DNA of 64,000 nt from Streptomyces anulatus (GTDB taxonomy: Bacteria; Actinomycetota; Actinomycetes; Streptomycetales; Streptomycetaceae): positions 1 to 64,000 of the forward strand of contig NZ_JOEZ01000006.1 of the NCBI RefSeq assembly GCF_000721175.1, read 5' to 3'. Both the position numbers and the translations under genes were made by a program. The notes below the pieces were generated by a model, which saw only the letters and a list, made by a program, of their open reading frames with translations, was not told the DNA's origin and did no database searches. Below are positions 1 to 9,138 of the stretch, piece by piece. Position 1 is the first letter of the stretch. Each line of letters opens with the position of its first letter.

Positions 1-222
1 GTAGATCTTCTTGGCCCCGGTCCGGGTCTCCGCGCCGTCCCGGCCGGTCCCCCCCCGGGGGTGCCGGACCCCGTGGCCGTGGCCATGGCGTCCGGCGCCC
101 CCGGGAGTGTCCGACGGATCCCCTCGTCCTCTTTCCACCCCGGCTGTCAGTGGCCTGCGGTAGCTTCCGACGTACCGGGTGACGGATGCCACAGCGCGGC
201 TGCGCGCGACAGGGGTGGAGCG

Positions 223-1251
223 ATGAGCGATCTGACCGCGACGACGGCCAAAGGTGCGGCGGCGGGTGCCGAGGAGGCCGATGCCGCCGGGATCGAGAGC
301 CGCCTGGAAGGGCACCGCACCGAGCTGACGGGGTACTGCTACCGGATGCTCGGATCCGCCTTCGAGGCCGAGGACGCGGTGCAGGACACCCTGGTCCGGG
401 CCTGGCGCAGCTTCGACAGGTTCGAGGGCCGTTCCTCGCTGCGCTCCTGGCTGTACCGCATCGCCACCAACGTCTGCCTGGACATGCTGAAAGCGGGCAA
501 CAAGCGGGCCCGCCCGGTCGATCTGACGGGCCCGACCCCGCTCGCCCAGGCCGCGCTGAGCCCCCGCCCGGAGAACGTCTGGCTGGAGCCGATGCCCGAC
601 GGCCGGATCCTGCCCTCCGTCCAGGACCCGGCGGAGGCGGCCGTGGCGCGCGAGTCGGTGCGCCTGGCGTTCGTCGCCGCCCTGCAGCACCTGCCGCCCA
701 AGCAGCGCGCCGTGCTGATCCTGCGCGAGGTCCTCGCCTGGAGGGCGGCGGAGGTCGCCGAACTGCTGGAGACCTCCGTCGCCTCGGTCAACAGCGCCCT
801 GCAGCGGGCCCGGGCCACGCTGACCGAGACGGAGAGCCGGCCGGGCGATGCGGCGGACCCGCTCGACGAGGAGCAGCAGAAGCTCCTGGAGCGCTATGTG
901 AAGGCGTTCGAGGGGTATGACATGGCGGCTCTGACCGCGCTGCTCCACGAGGACGCGGTGATGACGATGCCGCCGTTCGACCTGTGGCTTCGGGGCACCG
1001 GGGACATCACGGGTTTCATGACCTCCATCGGCGCGGCCTGCGCGGGCTCCAAGCTGGTGCCCGTCTCGGCCAACGGCTCCCCCGCCTTCGCGCACTACAA
1101 GCCCGCCGAGGACGGGGACGGGTTCGTGCCGTGGGCGGTCCAGGTCATCGACGTCCAGGACGGGGCGATCAGCGGGATGCACTGCTTCCTGGACGTCCCG
1201 CGCTGGTTCCCGCTGTTCGGCCTCCCGGACCGGCTGCCGGCGGACGCGTAG
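223..1251 (+). CDS. ECF sigma factor with C-terminal SnoaL-like domain (SigG/TIGR02960 type)
   Basis: A 342-residue extracytoplasmic-function sigma factor that would direct RNA polymerase to a private promoter set. Region 2 lies at about residues 35-95 (YCYRMLGSAFEAEDAVQDT, then WLYRIATNVCLD). Region 4 lies at about 155-200 (LPPKQRAVLILREV and an HTH ending VNSALQRAR). A SnoaL/NTF2-like domain fills about 218-340; in this family it acts as a built-in regulatory domain. The ATG at 223 is chosen because GGTGGAG lies just upstream and the domain begins soon after; the open frame runs back to 61 but adds only low-complexity sequence. No anti-sigma gene is adjacent. The trigger is unknown. Confidence 0.9.
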   Translation: MSDLTATTAKGAAAGAEEADAAGIESRLEGHRTELTGYCYRMLGSAFEAEDAVQDTLVRAWRSFDRFEGRSSLRSWLYRIATNVCLDMLKAGNKRARPVDLTGPTPLAQAALSPRPENVWLEPMPDGRILPSVQDPAEAAVARESVRLAFVAALQHLPPKQRAVLILREVLAWRAAEVAELLETSVASVNSALQRARATLTETESRPGDAADPLDEEQQKLLERYVKAFEGYDMAALTALLHEDAVMTMPPFDLWLRGTGDITGFMTSIGAACAGSKLVPVSANGSPAFAHYKPAEDGDGFVPWAVQVIDVQDGAISGMHCFLDVPRWFPLFGLPDRLPADA

Positions 1252-1260
1252 GACTACGCC

Positions 1261-1308
1261 GGCCGGGCCCTGAACCCCGCGAGACACCCGGGGGTTCCGG
1301 GCCCGGCC
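1261..1308. terminator. bidirectional hairpin terminator
   Basis: An inverted repeat sits between two convergent genes. The outer 10-bp arms are 1261-1270 and 1299-1308 (GGCCGGGCCC). After one mismatch there are 7-bp inner arms at 1272-1278 and 1291-1297. It has no T-tract, as is usual for Streptomyces terminators. Confidence 0.75.
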
Positions 1309-1329
1309 GGCGGCCGTGCGTACGTCACG

Positions 1330-1704
1330 TCAGCGCGGGTCCGGCACCCGTTCCTCCGGGCCCTCCTCCAGGGCGACCACGTCGGCCAGCCCCACCAGGT
1401 CCAGCAGCGCCCGGAGTTCGGGGGGCACACGGCGCAGCCGCAGCGTGCGTCCGGAGCGGCGGGCGACGAGCCCCAGCCGGGCCACCGCCTCGACAAGGGT
1501 CAGATCCGGCCGGATCACCCCGCCCACATCGCAGTCCACCGCCGCACCCGGGGCGAGGGCGGCTCCACGGGGGCCGGCCAGAGCACGCTCCAGCTCGGCG
1601 CAGAGGTCGGGTACGACGGCACGGCTGACCCGGCCGGTCACAGTCAGGGCGATCGGATTCTCGGCATCCACACCAGGCAGACCGCAGCGGCGGGCGAAAT
1701 TCAT
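1330..1704 (-). CDS. STAS-domain protein (anti-sigma-factor-antagonist-like)
   Basis: A 124-residue single-domain protein. The pattern ALTVTGRVSRAVVPDLCAELERAL, then VDCDVGGVIRPDLTLVEAVARLGLVARRSG and LRRVPPELRALLDLVGLADVV, fits the alternating strand-helix layout of the STAS fold found in SpoIIAA-like antagonists. The usual phosphorylatable Ser/Thr after the central aspartate strand is not obvious: the segment reads DVGGVIRPDLTLVE. Phospho-switching is therefore uncertain. The gene faces the ECF sigma gene tail to tail, with a hairpin between them, so the two are separate transcription units. Partner kinase and sigma factor are unknown. Confidence 0.7.
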   Translation of the reverse strand: MNFARRCGLPGVDAENPIALTVTGRVSRAVVPDLCAELERALAGPRGAALAPGAAVDCDVGGVIRPDLTLVEAVARLGLVARRSGRTLRLRRVPPELRALLDLVGLADVVALEEGPEERVPDPR

Positions 1705-1890
1705 CGGCCCTCTCCGCGCGGGCCCGCCACGGAGGGGCCGTTTTGCGTCAAATCCGTTTTCCCTGTGCTCCCTCCGTGAACCGATCCCCCCAGCCTTCCC
1801 TCTAGTTCGGTGAACCGACGGCCGCTGCGGTCATTCCTGCGTCTCTGCGGACCGGCGGTTGAGGAACCATCGAGTTCTCCAGGGGGAGAG

Positions 1891-4800
1891 TTGCGCAGAC
1901 ACGTGAGAAACGCGTGCATACCGGCGGTCGCCACAGCCGTGGCCGTGGCACTGGCGGCGGGCATGACCCAGACCGCCGTCGCCCAGCCGGATCCGAGGGG
2001 GGCGTCCGGCATCCGGGCCCAGGACCGGGACCAGGAAGGGGAGTTGCGTCATCTGACCCTCGTCACCGGCGACCGGGTCACCGTCGACGCCCAGGGCAGG
2101 CCGGTCGCCTTCCGGCCCGCGAAGGGCCGGGAGAACATCCCGGTCCAGCGGATGAGCAACAAGGGGCACACCCTCGTCGTCCCGGCCGACGCCCACCGGC
2201 TGATCGTCTCCGGCAAGCTCGACCGACGGCTGTTCGACGTCACCGAGCTGAGCCGCCCGGAGAACCTCCGGGCCCAGCGGGACGGCCTGAAGCTGATCGT
2301 CGGCTACCGGGGCAAGCAGGCCGCCGCCGCGAAGGCGCAGGTCCGCGACGCCGGCTCCACCGAGGTCGGCCGGAGCCTCACCTCACTGAACGCCGAGTCG
2401 GTGACCACACCGACCGCCGACGCCCCGGCCATCTGGAAGGCGCTCACCGACCGGCGCGCGGGGGGTGAGCGGGTCACCACCGCGGCCGGGATCGACCGGG
2501 TCTGGCTGGACGGGGTGCGCCGGGCGAGCCTCGACAGGAGCGTCGCGCAGATCGGCGCGCCGGCGGCCTGGAAGGCGGGCTTCACCGGGAAGGGCGTCAA
2601 GATCGCGGTCCTGGACACCGGGACGGACACCACTCACCCCGACCTCAAGGGCCAGATCCTGGCGGAGAAGAACTTCAGCGCCGCGAAGGACACCAAGGAC
2701 CGGGTCGGCCACGGCACGCACGTCGCGTCGATCGCGGCGGGCACCGGTGCCAAGTCGGGCGGGAAGTTCAAGGGCGTGGCCCCGGACGCCAAGCTGCTCG
2801 CGGGCAAGGTGCTCGACGACGACGGGTACGGCGAGGACTCCGGCATCCTGGCCGGAATGGAGTGGGCGGTCGCCCAGGGCGCCGACATCGTCAATCTGAG
2901 CCTCGGCGGGAGCGACACCCCGGAGGTGGACCCGCTGGAGGCGGCGGTCGACAAGCTGTCGGCCGAGAAGGGCGTGCTGTTCGCCATCGCCGCGGGCAAC
3001 GAGGGCGACGGCGCCGGCACCGTCGGCTCGCCCGGCAGCGCGAACGCCGCGCTGACCGTGGGCGCGGTCGACGACAAGGACCGGCTGGCGGACTTCTCCA
3101 GCCGGGGCCCGCGGGTCGGGGACGGGGCGATCAAGCCCGATGTGACGGCCCCCGGTGTGGACACCACGGCGGCCATCCCGCCCGGCTCGCTGATCGCGCG
3201 GGAGGTGGGCGAGAAGCCCGCCGGCTACGCGACGATCTCGGGCACGTCGATGGCCACCCCGCATGTCGCGGGCGCGGCCGCCCTGCTCAAGCAGCAGCAC
3301 CCCGACTGGTCGTACACGGAGCTGAAGGGCGCGCTGACCGCGTCCACGAAGCCCGGCGCGTACAACCCGTTCCAGCAGGGCTCCGGCCGGATCGCGGTGG
3401 ACCGTGCCCTCGCCCAGACCGTCGTCGCCGACCCGGTCTCGGTGAGCTTCGGGGTGCAGCAGTGGCCGCACACCGACGACAAGCCGGCCACCGAGACCGT
3501 CGCCTACCGCAACCTCGGCACGAGCGACGTCACCCTCGGTCTGAAGGTGACGGGCACGGGACCGAAGGGCAAGCCCGCTCCGGCCGGCTTCTTCACGCTC
3601 GGCGCGGACCGGGTCACCGTCCCCGCGGGTGGTACGGCGGAGGTGACGCTGACCGCCGACACCCGGCTCGGCGGCACCGCCGACGGCACGTACTCCGCGT
3701 ATCTGGTGGCCACCGGCGGCGGGCAGACCGTGCGCACGGCCGCCGCGGTCGAGCGTGAGGTGGAGAGCTACGACCTCACGGTCAAGCACCTCGGACGGGA
3801 CGGCCGTCCGGCCGCCTACGCGGACAGCACGCTCTACCGCTTCGACGCCGGGGAGGGCGACCCGTTCCTGAGCCCGCAGGTCGTCGACGGCACCGCGAAG
3901 ATCCGGGTGCCCAAGGGCACGTACGTGGTCAACTCCACGGTCTACAGCGACCCGGACGACGTCACCAAGGGCGCCGACTGGATCGCCCGGCCCAAGGTCG
4001 CGGTCAGCAAGAACACCTCGCTGACGTTCGACGCCCGCAAGGCGAAGCCGGTGAACGTCACGGTGCCGGACACGAAGGCGAAGAGCCAGCTGTTCTCCCC
4101 GGACTACTCGGTGGAGTCGACGAACGACGCGGTGTCCTTCGGCTGGCTGATGGAGTCGCCGGCAGGCATCCGCACGCTCCACACCGGCCCGCAGATCACC
4201 GACGGTTCGCTCGCCCAGCACTGGTCGGGCACCTGGACCAAGGGCGCGTCGACCGAGTACGACATCGCGGTCGGCGGCAAGGTCAAGCAGCTCGCGACCG
4301 GCTACAGCCGGAAGTTCACCACCGGACAGCTGGCCAAGGTGAAGATCGCCATGGGCTCGGCCGCGCCGAAGAAGAAGGGTGAGATCACCGCCTGGCCTTT
4401 CCTGCCCACGCAGAACGGCAGCTGGGCCACCTCGATCCAGCAGAAGCTGCCCGGCACCCGCACGCTGTACCTCTCCACCGCGGACAAGGTGGCCTGGAGC
4501 TTCGACTTCAGCCAGCTGGGTCCGGTCGACGCGGACGGCTGGCCGACGTACGAGGCCAACTACCGGGTCGGCACGGAGGCGAAGTACAAGGCGGGCAAGA
4601 CGTACACGAAGTCCGTGAACACCGCGGTGTTCGGGCCGCTGGTGAACGAGGACTTCGGCATCATCCGTGAGGGCAACGAGATCGGCGGCGTCCTCCCGCT
4701 GCTGGCGGACGGCCGGGGCAACGCGGGCGGGATCGCGCTCTCGTCGGTCAGGACCGTCCTGTACCGCAACGGCGAGAAGCTCGGCCAGAACAGCGATCCG

Positions 4801-5253
4801 CTGGCCGGCGAAGAGGTCTTCCGGGTACCGGCCGGCGCGGCCGACTACAAGCTGACGACCACGGTCAAGCACAGCGCGAAGGTCAGCCCCCTCTCCACCC
4901 GGGTGGACGCGGCCTGGACGTTCCGCTCGAAGAAGACCGAGTTCACGATGCTGCCCGTCTCCACCGTCCGGTTCACCCCGGCCGTGGGCGCCGACGGCCG
5001 GGTCAAGGCGGGCAAGACCGTCTCGGTGCCGGTGGAGGTGCAGGGCGCGGCCGCGGGCAAGAACCTGAAGTCGCTGAAGACGTACGTCAGTTACAACGGC
5101 GGCAAGACCTGGAAGAAGGTCACGGTCAAGAAGGGCAAGATCACCGTCAAGAACCCGGCGAAGGGCAAGGCGATCTCGTTCGCCGCCAAGGTCACCGACA
5201 AGAAGGGCAACACCTCGTCGGTGAAGATCTACAGCGCCTACCTGGGCAAGTGA
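1891..5253 (+). CDS. secreted S8 subtilisin-family serine protease
   Basis: A large secreted subtilase of about 1120 residues. The start is placed at TTG 1891 because AGGGGGAG precedes it and a signal peptide follows at once: RRHVRNAC, a hydrophobic Ala/Val stretch, and an AVA-Q cleavage site near residue 30. The open frame reaches back to 1810, but that extension precedes the ribosome site. The propeptide runs to about residue 215. The catalytic triad is Asp242 (VLDTGTD), His274 (GHGTHVAS) and Ser453 (GTSMATPHVAG), with oxyanion Asn370 (AAGNEG). About 650 residues of beta-rich C-terminal sequence follow, ending in a Lys-rich stretch that resembles wall-binding or Ig-like repeats. It probably degrades extracellular protein. 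Confidence 0.93.
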   Translation: MRRHVRNACIPAVATAVAVALAAGMTQTAVAQPDPRGASGIRAQDRDQEGELRHLTLVTGDRVTVDAQGRPVAFRPAKGRENIPVQRMSNKGHTLVVPADAHRLIVSGKLDRRLFDVTELSRPENLRAQRDGLKLIVGYRGKQAAAAKAQVRDAGSTEVGRSLTSLNAESVTTPTADAPAIWKALTDRRAGGERVTTAAGIDRVWLDGVRRASLDRSVAQIGAPAAWKAGFTGKGVKIAVLDTGTDTTHPDLKGQILAEKNFSAAKDTKDRVGHGTHVASIAAGTGAKSGGKFKGVAPDAKLLAGKVLDDDGYGEDSGILAGMEWAVAQGADIVNLSLGGSDTPEVDPLEAAVDKLSAEKGVLFAIAAGNEGDGAGTVGSPGSANAALTVGAVDDKDRLADFSSRGPRVGDGAIKPDVTAPGVDTTAAIPPGSLIAREVGEKPAGYATISGTSMATPHVAGAAALLKQQHPDWSYTELKGALTASTKPGAYNPFQQGSGRIAVDRALAQTVVADPVSVSFGVQQWPHTDDKPATETVAYRNLGTSDVTLGLKVTGTGPKGKPAPAGFFTLGADRVTVPAGGTAEVTLTADTRLGGTADGTYSAYLVATGGGQTVRTAAAVEREVESYDLTVKHLGRDGRPAAYADSTLYRFDAGEGDPFLSPQVVDGTAKIRVPKGTYVVNSTVYSDPDDVTKGADWIARPKVAVSKNTSLTFDARKAKPVNVTVPDTKAKSQLFSPDYSVESTNDAVSFGWLMESPAGIRTLHTGPQITDGSLAQHWSGTWTKGASTEYDIAVGGKVKQLATGYSRKFTTGQLAKVKIAMGSAAPKKKGEITAWPFLPTQNGSWATSIQQKLPGTRTLYLSTADKVAWSFDFSQLGPVDADGWPTYEANYRVGTEAKYKAGKTYTKSVNTAVFGPLVNEDFGIIREGNEIGGVLPLLADGRGNAGGIALSSVRTVLYRNGEKLGQNSDPLAGEEVFRVPAGAADYKLTTTVKHSAKVSPLSTRVDAAWTFRSKKTEFTMLPVSTVRFTPAVGADGRVKAGKTVSVPVEVQGAAAGKNLKSLKTYVSYNGGKTWKKVTVKKGKITVKNPAKGKAISFAAKVTDKKGNTSSVKIYSAYLGK

Positions 5254-5289
5254 CCGGGCACGGCTGGTAGTTCACCCTCGCACGACGGC

Positions 5290-5324
5290 GGCCCGCCGCA
5301 CGGATCCCCTCCGTGCGGCGGGCC
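5290..5324. terminator. bidirectional hairpin terminator
   Basis: Perfect 14-bp arms (GGCCCGCCGCACGG at 5290-5303 and its complement at 5311-5324) flank a 7-nt loop. The hairpin lies between the convergent protease and Uma2 genes. Confidence 0.85.
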
Positions 5325-5333
5325 GTCCGCGTG

Positions 5334-5924
5334 TCAGCTGACCGGGAGGACGCCGGTGTCGAGCACCAGACCGAACGGCTCGGGAAGGGTCAGCTTCCGT
5401 CCGTACTCGACCGTTTCCAGCACACGGTACGTACCACCCTCAGGCTCTCCGTAGAGCGTCGCGGTCGGGCGGCCGGAGTGCCAGGGGTCGAGGAGCAGGA
5501 ACAGCTCCACCCCGGCCTTGGCGTAGCCGTTCACCTTGCTGACGCGGTCGTGGTTGGCGTTGGCGCGGGAGGTGATCTCCACGACGAGCCGGGCCTCCTC
5601 GGCGGGCACGGTGCTGCCCGGCCCGGAGGCGGTGGCGCGGTCCACGACGACGAGGTCGGGGATGTAGATCCCGCTCCGCCCCGGCAGCGAGAGGCCGAGG
5701 GTCTGGTAGACCTCCCAGTCCTCCGGGATGACGGTGTAGAGCCTGCGCTGGAGCAGCGCAGCGGTGGTGTTGTGGTCCTTGGACGGCGGCGGCGACACGG
5801 TGACGATCTCCTCGATGATCTCCACCTTGCAGCCCTCGGGTGCGTCCGTCTCCTCCCAGATCCGGACGAGGTCGTCCCAGTCCTGGCCGGGGCCCGGCAC
5901 GGGTTCGACGGTGAGTGCGCTCAT
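5334..5924 (-). CDS. Uma2-family putative restriction endonuclease (DUF820)
   Basis: A 196-residue protein with the PD-(D/E)XK-like core of Uma2 proteins: an N-terminal EIIEEIVTVSPPPSKDHN block, then IYIPDLVVVD (metal-binding Asp) and ARLVVEITSRANANHDRVSKVNGYAKAGVELFLLLDP, carrying the VxEITS acidic pair and a downstream Lys. The length is normal for the family. Streptomyces genomes carry many of these as lone genes of unknown substrate. This one has no methylase or antitoxin partner next to it, so calling it a restriction enzyme would be over-reading. Confidence 0.85.
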   Translation of the reverse strand: MSALTVEPVPGPGQDWDDLVRIWEETDAPEGCKVEIIEEIVTVSPPPSKDHNTTAALLQRRLYTVIPEDWEVYQTLGLSLPGRSGIYIPDLVVVDRATASGPGSTVPAEEARLVVEITSRANANHDRVSKVNGYAKAGVELFLLLDPWHSGRPTATLYGEPEGGTYRVLETVEYGRKLTLPEPFGLVLDTGVLPVS

Positions 5925-5965
5925 GGCGGTCTCCTCTATCGGTACGTCACCGAGTCCAGCATGCC

Positions 5966-5999
5966 GAACGGGACCGGCGGCAGTCCACCGGTCCCGTTC
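5966..5999 (-). terminator. terminator downstream of deoA
   Basis: Arms GAACGGGACCGG (5966-5977) and its perfect complement (5988-5999) form a 12-bp stem about 20 bp past the deoA stop codon. Confidence 0.75.
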
Positions 6000-6021
6000 A
6001 CCCGTACGAGGAAAGCCCAGG

Positions 6022-7299
6022 TCAGGCGATACGTTCCCGCACCACCGGCAGGGGTGCGAACGACGTACCGGCCGGGGAGATGTCGTACGCCTCCGGCAGC
6101 GCCTTCAGCGCGTAGTCGAACTTCTCGGGGGTGTCCGTGTGCAGTGTCATCAGGGGCTGGCCCTCGGTGACGGTGTCGCCGGGCTTGGCGTGCAGCTCGA
6201 CGCCCGCACCCGCCTGCACCGGGTCCTCCTTGCGGGCGCGGCCCGCGCCCAGGCGCCAGGCGGCGACGCCGACGTCGTAGGCGTCCAGACGGGTCAGGAC
6301 GCCGGAGGAGCGCGCGGTCACCACGTGCTGCTCGCGGGCGACGGGGAGCGTGGCGTCCGGGTCGCCGCCCTGGGCGGAGATCATCCGGCGCCAGACGTCC
6401 ATCGCGGAGCCGTCGGCGAGAGCCTTCTCGGGGTCGGCGTCCTTGAGGCCCGCCGCGTCCAGCATCTCGCGGGCGAGGGCGAGGGTGAGGTCGACGACGT
6501 CCCTCGGGCCGCCGCCGGCCAGCACCTCGACCGACTCGCGGACCTCCAGCGCGTTGCCCGCGGTGAGGCCGAGCGGGGTGGACATGTCGGTGAGCAGCGC
6601 GACCGTGCGCACACCGCTGTCGGTGCCGAGCGCGACCATGGTGGAGGCCAGCTCGCGGGCGTCCTCGATGGTCTTCATGAAGGCGCCGGAGCCGACCTTG
6701 ACGTCCAGGACGAGCGCGCCGGTGCCCTCGGCGATCTTCTTGGACATGATGGAGCTGGCGATCAGCGGGATCGCCTCGACGGTGCCGGTGACATCGCGCA
6801 GCGCGTACAGCTTCTTGTCGGCGGGGGCGAGCCCGTCACCGGCGGCGCAGATGACCGCGCCGGTGCTCTCGAGGACGTGCAGCATCTCCGCGTTGGAGAT
6901 GTGGGCCCGCCAGCCGGGGATGGACTCCAGCTTGTCCAGGGTGCCGCCGGTGTGACCGAGGCCCCGGCCGCTGAGCTGCGGCACGGCCGCACCGCAGGCC
7001 GCGACCAGCGGGGCGAGCGGCAGGGTGATCTTGTCGCCGACGCCGCCGGTGGAGTGCTTGTCGGTGGTGGGGCGGGAGAGCGCTCGGAAGTTCATCCGCT
7101 CGCCGGAGGCGATCATCGCGGCGGTCCAGCGGGCGATCTCGGTGCGGTTCATCCCGTTGAGCAGGATCGCCATGGCGAGGGCGGACATCTGCTCGTCGGC
7201 GACCTCGCCGCGGGTGTACGCGTCGATGACCCAGTCGATCTGCTCGGGGGTCAGCTCGCCTCGGTCCCGCTTGGTGCGGATGACGGAGATGGCGTCCAT
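6022..7299 (-). CDS. deoA: thymidine (pyrimidine-nucleoside) phosphorylase
   Basis: A 425-residue enzyme that splits thymidine or deoxyuridine with phosphate, giving the base and deoxyribose 1-phosphate for salvage or catabolism. The helical N-terminal domain begins MDAISVIRTKRDRGELT. The phosphate-binding signature KHSTGGVGD lies at residues 81-89. Further family blocks are SGRGLGHTGGTLDKLESIPG, the AxxG-type VGSGAFMKT, and the C-terminal GDTVTEGQPLMTLH. The gene follows the importer and cytidine deaminase on the same strand but is separated from them by a terminator, so it has its own promoter. A palindrome at 7341-7356 lies 42 bp upstream of the start. Confidence 0.95.
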   Translation of the reverse strand: MDAISVIRTKRDRGELTPEQIDWVIDAYTRGEVADEQMSALAMAILLNGMNRTEIARWTAAMIASGERMNFRALSRPTTDKHSTGGVGDKITLPLAPLVAACGAAVPQLSGRGLGHTGGTLDKLESIPGWRAHISNAEMLHVLESTGAVICAAGDGLAPADKKLYALRDVTGTVEAIPLIASSIMSKKIAEGTGALVLDVKVGSGAFMKTIEDARELASTMVALGTDSGVRTVALLTDMSTPLGLTAGNALEVRESVEVLAGGGPRDVVDLTLALAREMLDAAGLKDADPEKALADGSAMDVWRRMISAQGGDPDATLPVAREQHVVTARSSGVLTRLDAYDVGVAAWRLGAGRARKEDPVQAGAGVELHAKPGDTVTEGQPLMTLHTDTPEKFDYALKALPEAYDISPAGTSFAPLPVVRERIA

Positions 7300-7340
7300 G
7301 GGAATCCTTCCGGCCGGTGCGTACGCAAGAGTTCCAACGA

Positions 7341-7356
7341 CTCTACGCGCATAGAG
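7341..7356. promoter_or_regulatory. putative operator upstream of deoA
   Basis: CTCTACGCGCATAGAG is a 16-bp near-perfect palindrome. It matches the CTACGCGCGTAG palindromes found ahead of the importer ATPase gene (11965-11978) and the lipoprotein gene (13220-13231). It probably binds a shared repressor of nucleoside uptake; the regulator is not in the window. Confidence 0.6.
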
Positions 7357-7368
7357 AGAGGAAAGAGC

Positions 7369-7400
7369 GGTGGCCCTTCCGCGAACAGGGAAGGGCCACC
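7369..7400 (-). terminator. terminator downstream of cdd
   Basis: Arms GGTGGCCCTTCC (7369-7380) and its perfect complement (7389-7400) enclose an 8-nt loop, immediately after the cdd stop codon. The hairpin ends the importer-cdd operon before deoA. Confidence 0.85.
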
Positions 7401-7417
7401 GCCGGGAGGTACGGGGT

Positions 7418-7852
7418 TCAGCCGAGGTGCTGCGGGCCGAACGACTGGGGCAGCATCTCGTCCAGCGTGCGCCGCCCGTCGGGCGTCTCCAGGACGAGTT
7501 CCGGCCCGCCGAACTCGTACAGCAGCTGGCGGCACCTGCCGCACGGCACCAGGATCGCCCCGGTGCCGTCCACGCAGGTGAAGTGGGTCAGCCGGCCGCC
7601 GCCGGTGGCCTGGAGCGTGGAGACCAGACCGCATTCGGCGCAGAGCGAGAGGCCGTAACTGGCGTTCTCCACGTTGCAGCCGGTGATCGTGCGGCCGTCG
7701 TCCACCCGGGCGGCGACACCGACCGGGAAGCCCGAGTAGGGGGCGTACGCACGGGACATGGCGTCCCGGGCCGCGCCCCGCAGGGCCTCCCAGTCGGCCT
7801 CGCCGAAGGCGCCGGCGGCCGACCGGTCGCCGGCGGCGGGCGGCGGGGTCAC
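7418..7852 (-). CDS. cdd: cytidine deaminase
   Basis: A 144-residue homotetramer-type cytidine deaminase converting (deoxy)cytidine to (deoxy)uridine, which feeds the phosphorylase encoded downstream. Zinc ligands are the cysteines of SLCAECG (about residue 71) and PCGRCRQ (104 and 107). The catalytic Glu is in CAE, and the substrate-binding NVENASYG block precedes it. It starts at a GTG that overlaps the stop codon of the second permease gene (GTGA), indicating translational coupling and membership of the importer operon. Confidence 0.93.
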   Translation of the reverse strand: MTPPPAAGDRSAAGAFGEADWEALRGAARDAMSRAYAPYSGFPVGVAARVDDGRTITGCNVENASYGLSLCAECGLVSTLQATGGGRLTHFTCVDGTGAILVPCGRCRQLLYEFGGPELVLETPDGRRTLDEMLPQSFGPQHLG

Positions 7853-9138
7853 TTGCCCTCGCCCTTGCGGTACCGCATGCCGTCCGCCTTCGGCATACGT
7901 AGCCGCTGTGCGGAGAGCGAGAGCACGAGCAGCGTGACGATGTACGGCGTGGCGCTGACGAACTCGGTCGGCACGGTGTCCGTGGCGAGGTACCAGACCA
8001 GGACCACCGCGGCGATGCCTCCGCTGATCGCGCCGGGCACGAACTTCTTGCGGTAGAGCTTCCAGGCCGCGAGCACGGCCAGCACCACCACGAGGAGGAG
8101 CAGCAGCGCGTGGACGGAGTCGCCGCCGTTGCGGAGCTGGAGCGCGTCGGCGAAGCCGAACAGGCCCGCGCCCATGGCGAGACCGCCGGGCCGCCAGTTA
8201 CCGAAGATCATCGCCGCGAGGCCGATGTAGCCGCGGCCACCGGTCTGGCCCTCGTTGTAGATGTGCGAGGTGACCAGGGAGAGGAAGGCCCCGCCGAGTC
8301 CGGCGAGCCCGCCGGAGGCGATCACCGCGATGTACTTGTAGCGGTAGACGTTCACCCCGAGCGACTCGGCGGCCACGGGGTTCTCGCCGGCCGAGCGCAG
8401 CCGCAGACCGAAGGCCGTCTTCCACAGGATGAAGAAGGTGGCGACGAAGAGCGCCAGGGCCACCAGCGTCAGCACGGAGACGTTGGTGATCAGACCACCG
8501 ACGACGCCTGCCACGTCGGAGACGAAGAACCAGTGGTGCTGCTCCACCGAGTGCAGCCAGTCCGAGACGCCCGGGAGCGTCACGGTGGTGATGTCCTCGG
8601 CGGGTGGTGACTGTTTGGGGCTTCCGCCCTTCGTCGCCGCCTCACCGGTGTTGAACCAGAGCTTGGCGAAGTAGGTGGTGAAGCCGAGCGCCAGGATGTT
8701 GATGGCGATACCGGAGATGATGTGGTCGACACCGAAGGTGACGGTGGCGACAGCGTGCAGCAGTCCGCCGAGCATGCCGCCGATGACGCCGGCGAGCACG
8801 CCGATCCACGGGTTCGTCTGCCAGCCCGCCCAGGCGCCGAAGAAGGTGCCAAGGATCATCATTCCTTCGAGGCCGATGTTGACCACACCGGCCCGCTCGG
8901 ACCAGAGGCCGCCGAGACCGGCGAGGCCGATCGGCACGGCCATGGCCAGCGCGGCGCTGATCTGGCCCGCCGAGGTGACGTCCTGCGCGCCGGTGATCGC
9001 GCGCACCGCGGAGAGCGCGAGGAGTGCGCCCGCGACGATCAGCAGGATGACGGGGAGGGAGAACCGTGTTCGGCCGCCCTTGCCACCGGAGACCTTGGGG
9101 GCCGCGGGCGGCGGAGTGGAAGTCGCCGTGGCGGTCAC
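7849..9138 (-). CDS. nucleoside ABC transporter permease 2
   Basis: A 429-residue integral membrane permease of the BPD_transp_2 (branched-chain amino acid/nucleoside) family, with roughly ten hydrophobic helices. The conserved segment GLAGLGGLWSERAGVVNIGLEGMMI and the loop GLRLRSAGENPVAAESLGVNVYRYKY are typical of NupQ/YufQ-like subunits. It overlaps the upstream permease gene by 4 bp and cdd by 4 bp. It should form the membrane channel with the 370-residue permease, energised by the double-ATPase protein and fed by the lipoprotein encoded at 12121-13158. Confidence 0.92.
   Translation of the reverse strand: MTATATSTPPPAAPKVSGGKGGRTRFSLPVILLIVAGALLALSAVRAITGAQDVTSAGQISAALAMAVPIGLAGLGGLWSERAGVVNIGLEGMMILGTFFGAWAGWQTNPWIGVLAGVIGGMLGGLLHAVATVTFGVDHIISGIAINILALGFTTYFAKLWFNTGEAATKGGSPKQSPPAEDITTVTLPGVSDWLHSVEQHHWFFVSDVAGVVGGLITNVSVLTLVALALFVATFFILWKTAFGLRLRSAGENPVAAESLGVNVYRYKYIAVIASGGLAGLGGAFLSLVTSHIYNEGQTGGRGYIGLAAMIFGNWRPGGLAMGAGLFGFADALQLRNGGDSVHALLLLLVVVLAVLAAWKLYRKKFVPGAISGGIAAVVLVWYLATDTVPTEFVSATPYIVTLLVLSLSAQRLRMPKADGMRYRKGEGK

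Noticed and set aside
1..222. Possible gene end at the left edge (minus strand reading DGAETRTGAKKIY near 1-45)
   Set aside because: Too little sequence to judge, and no start codon or ribosome site was found on the minus strand in 46-222. This stretch is otherwise only the leader of the sigma gene.
2383..4872. 829-codon open frame antisense to the subtilase gene
   Set aside because: Arg/Val/Gly-rich translation with no domain. The plus strand encodes a complete protease with an intact catalytic triad; long antisense frames are expected at this G+C content.
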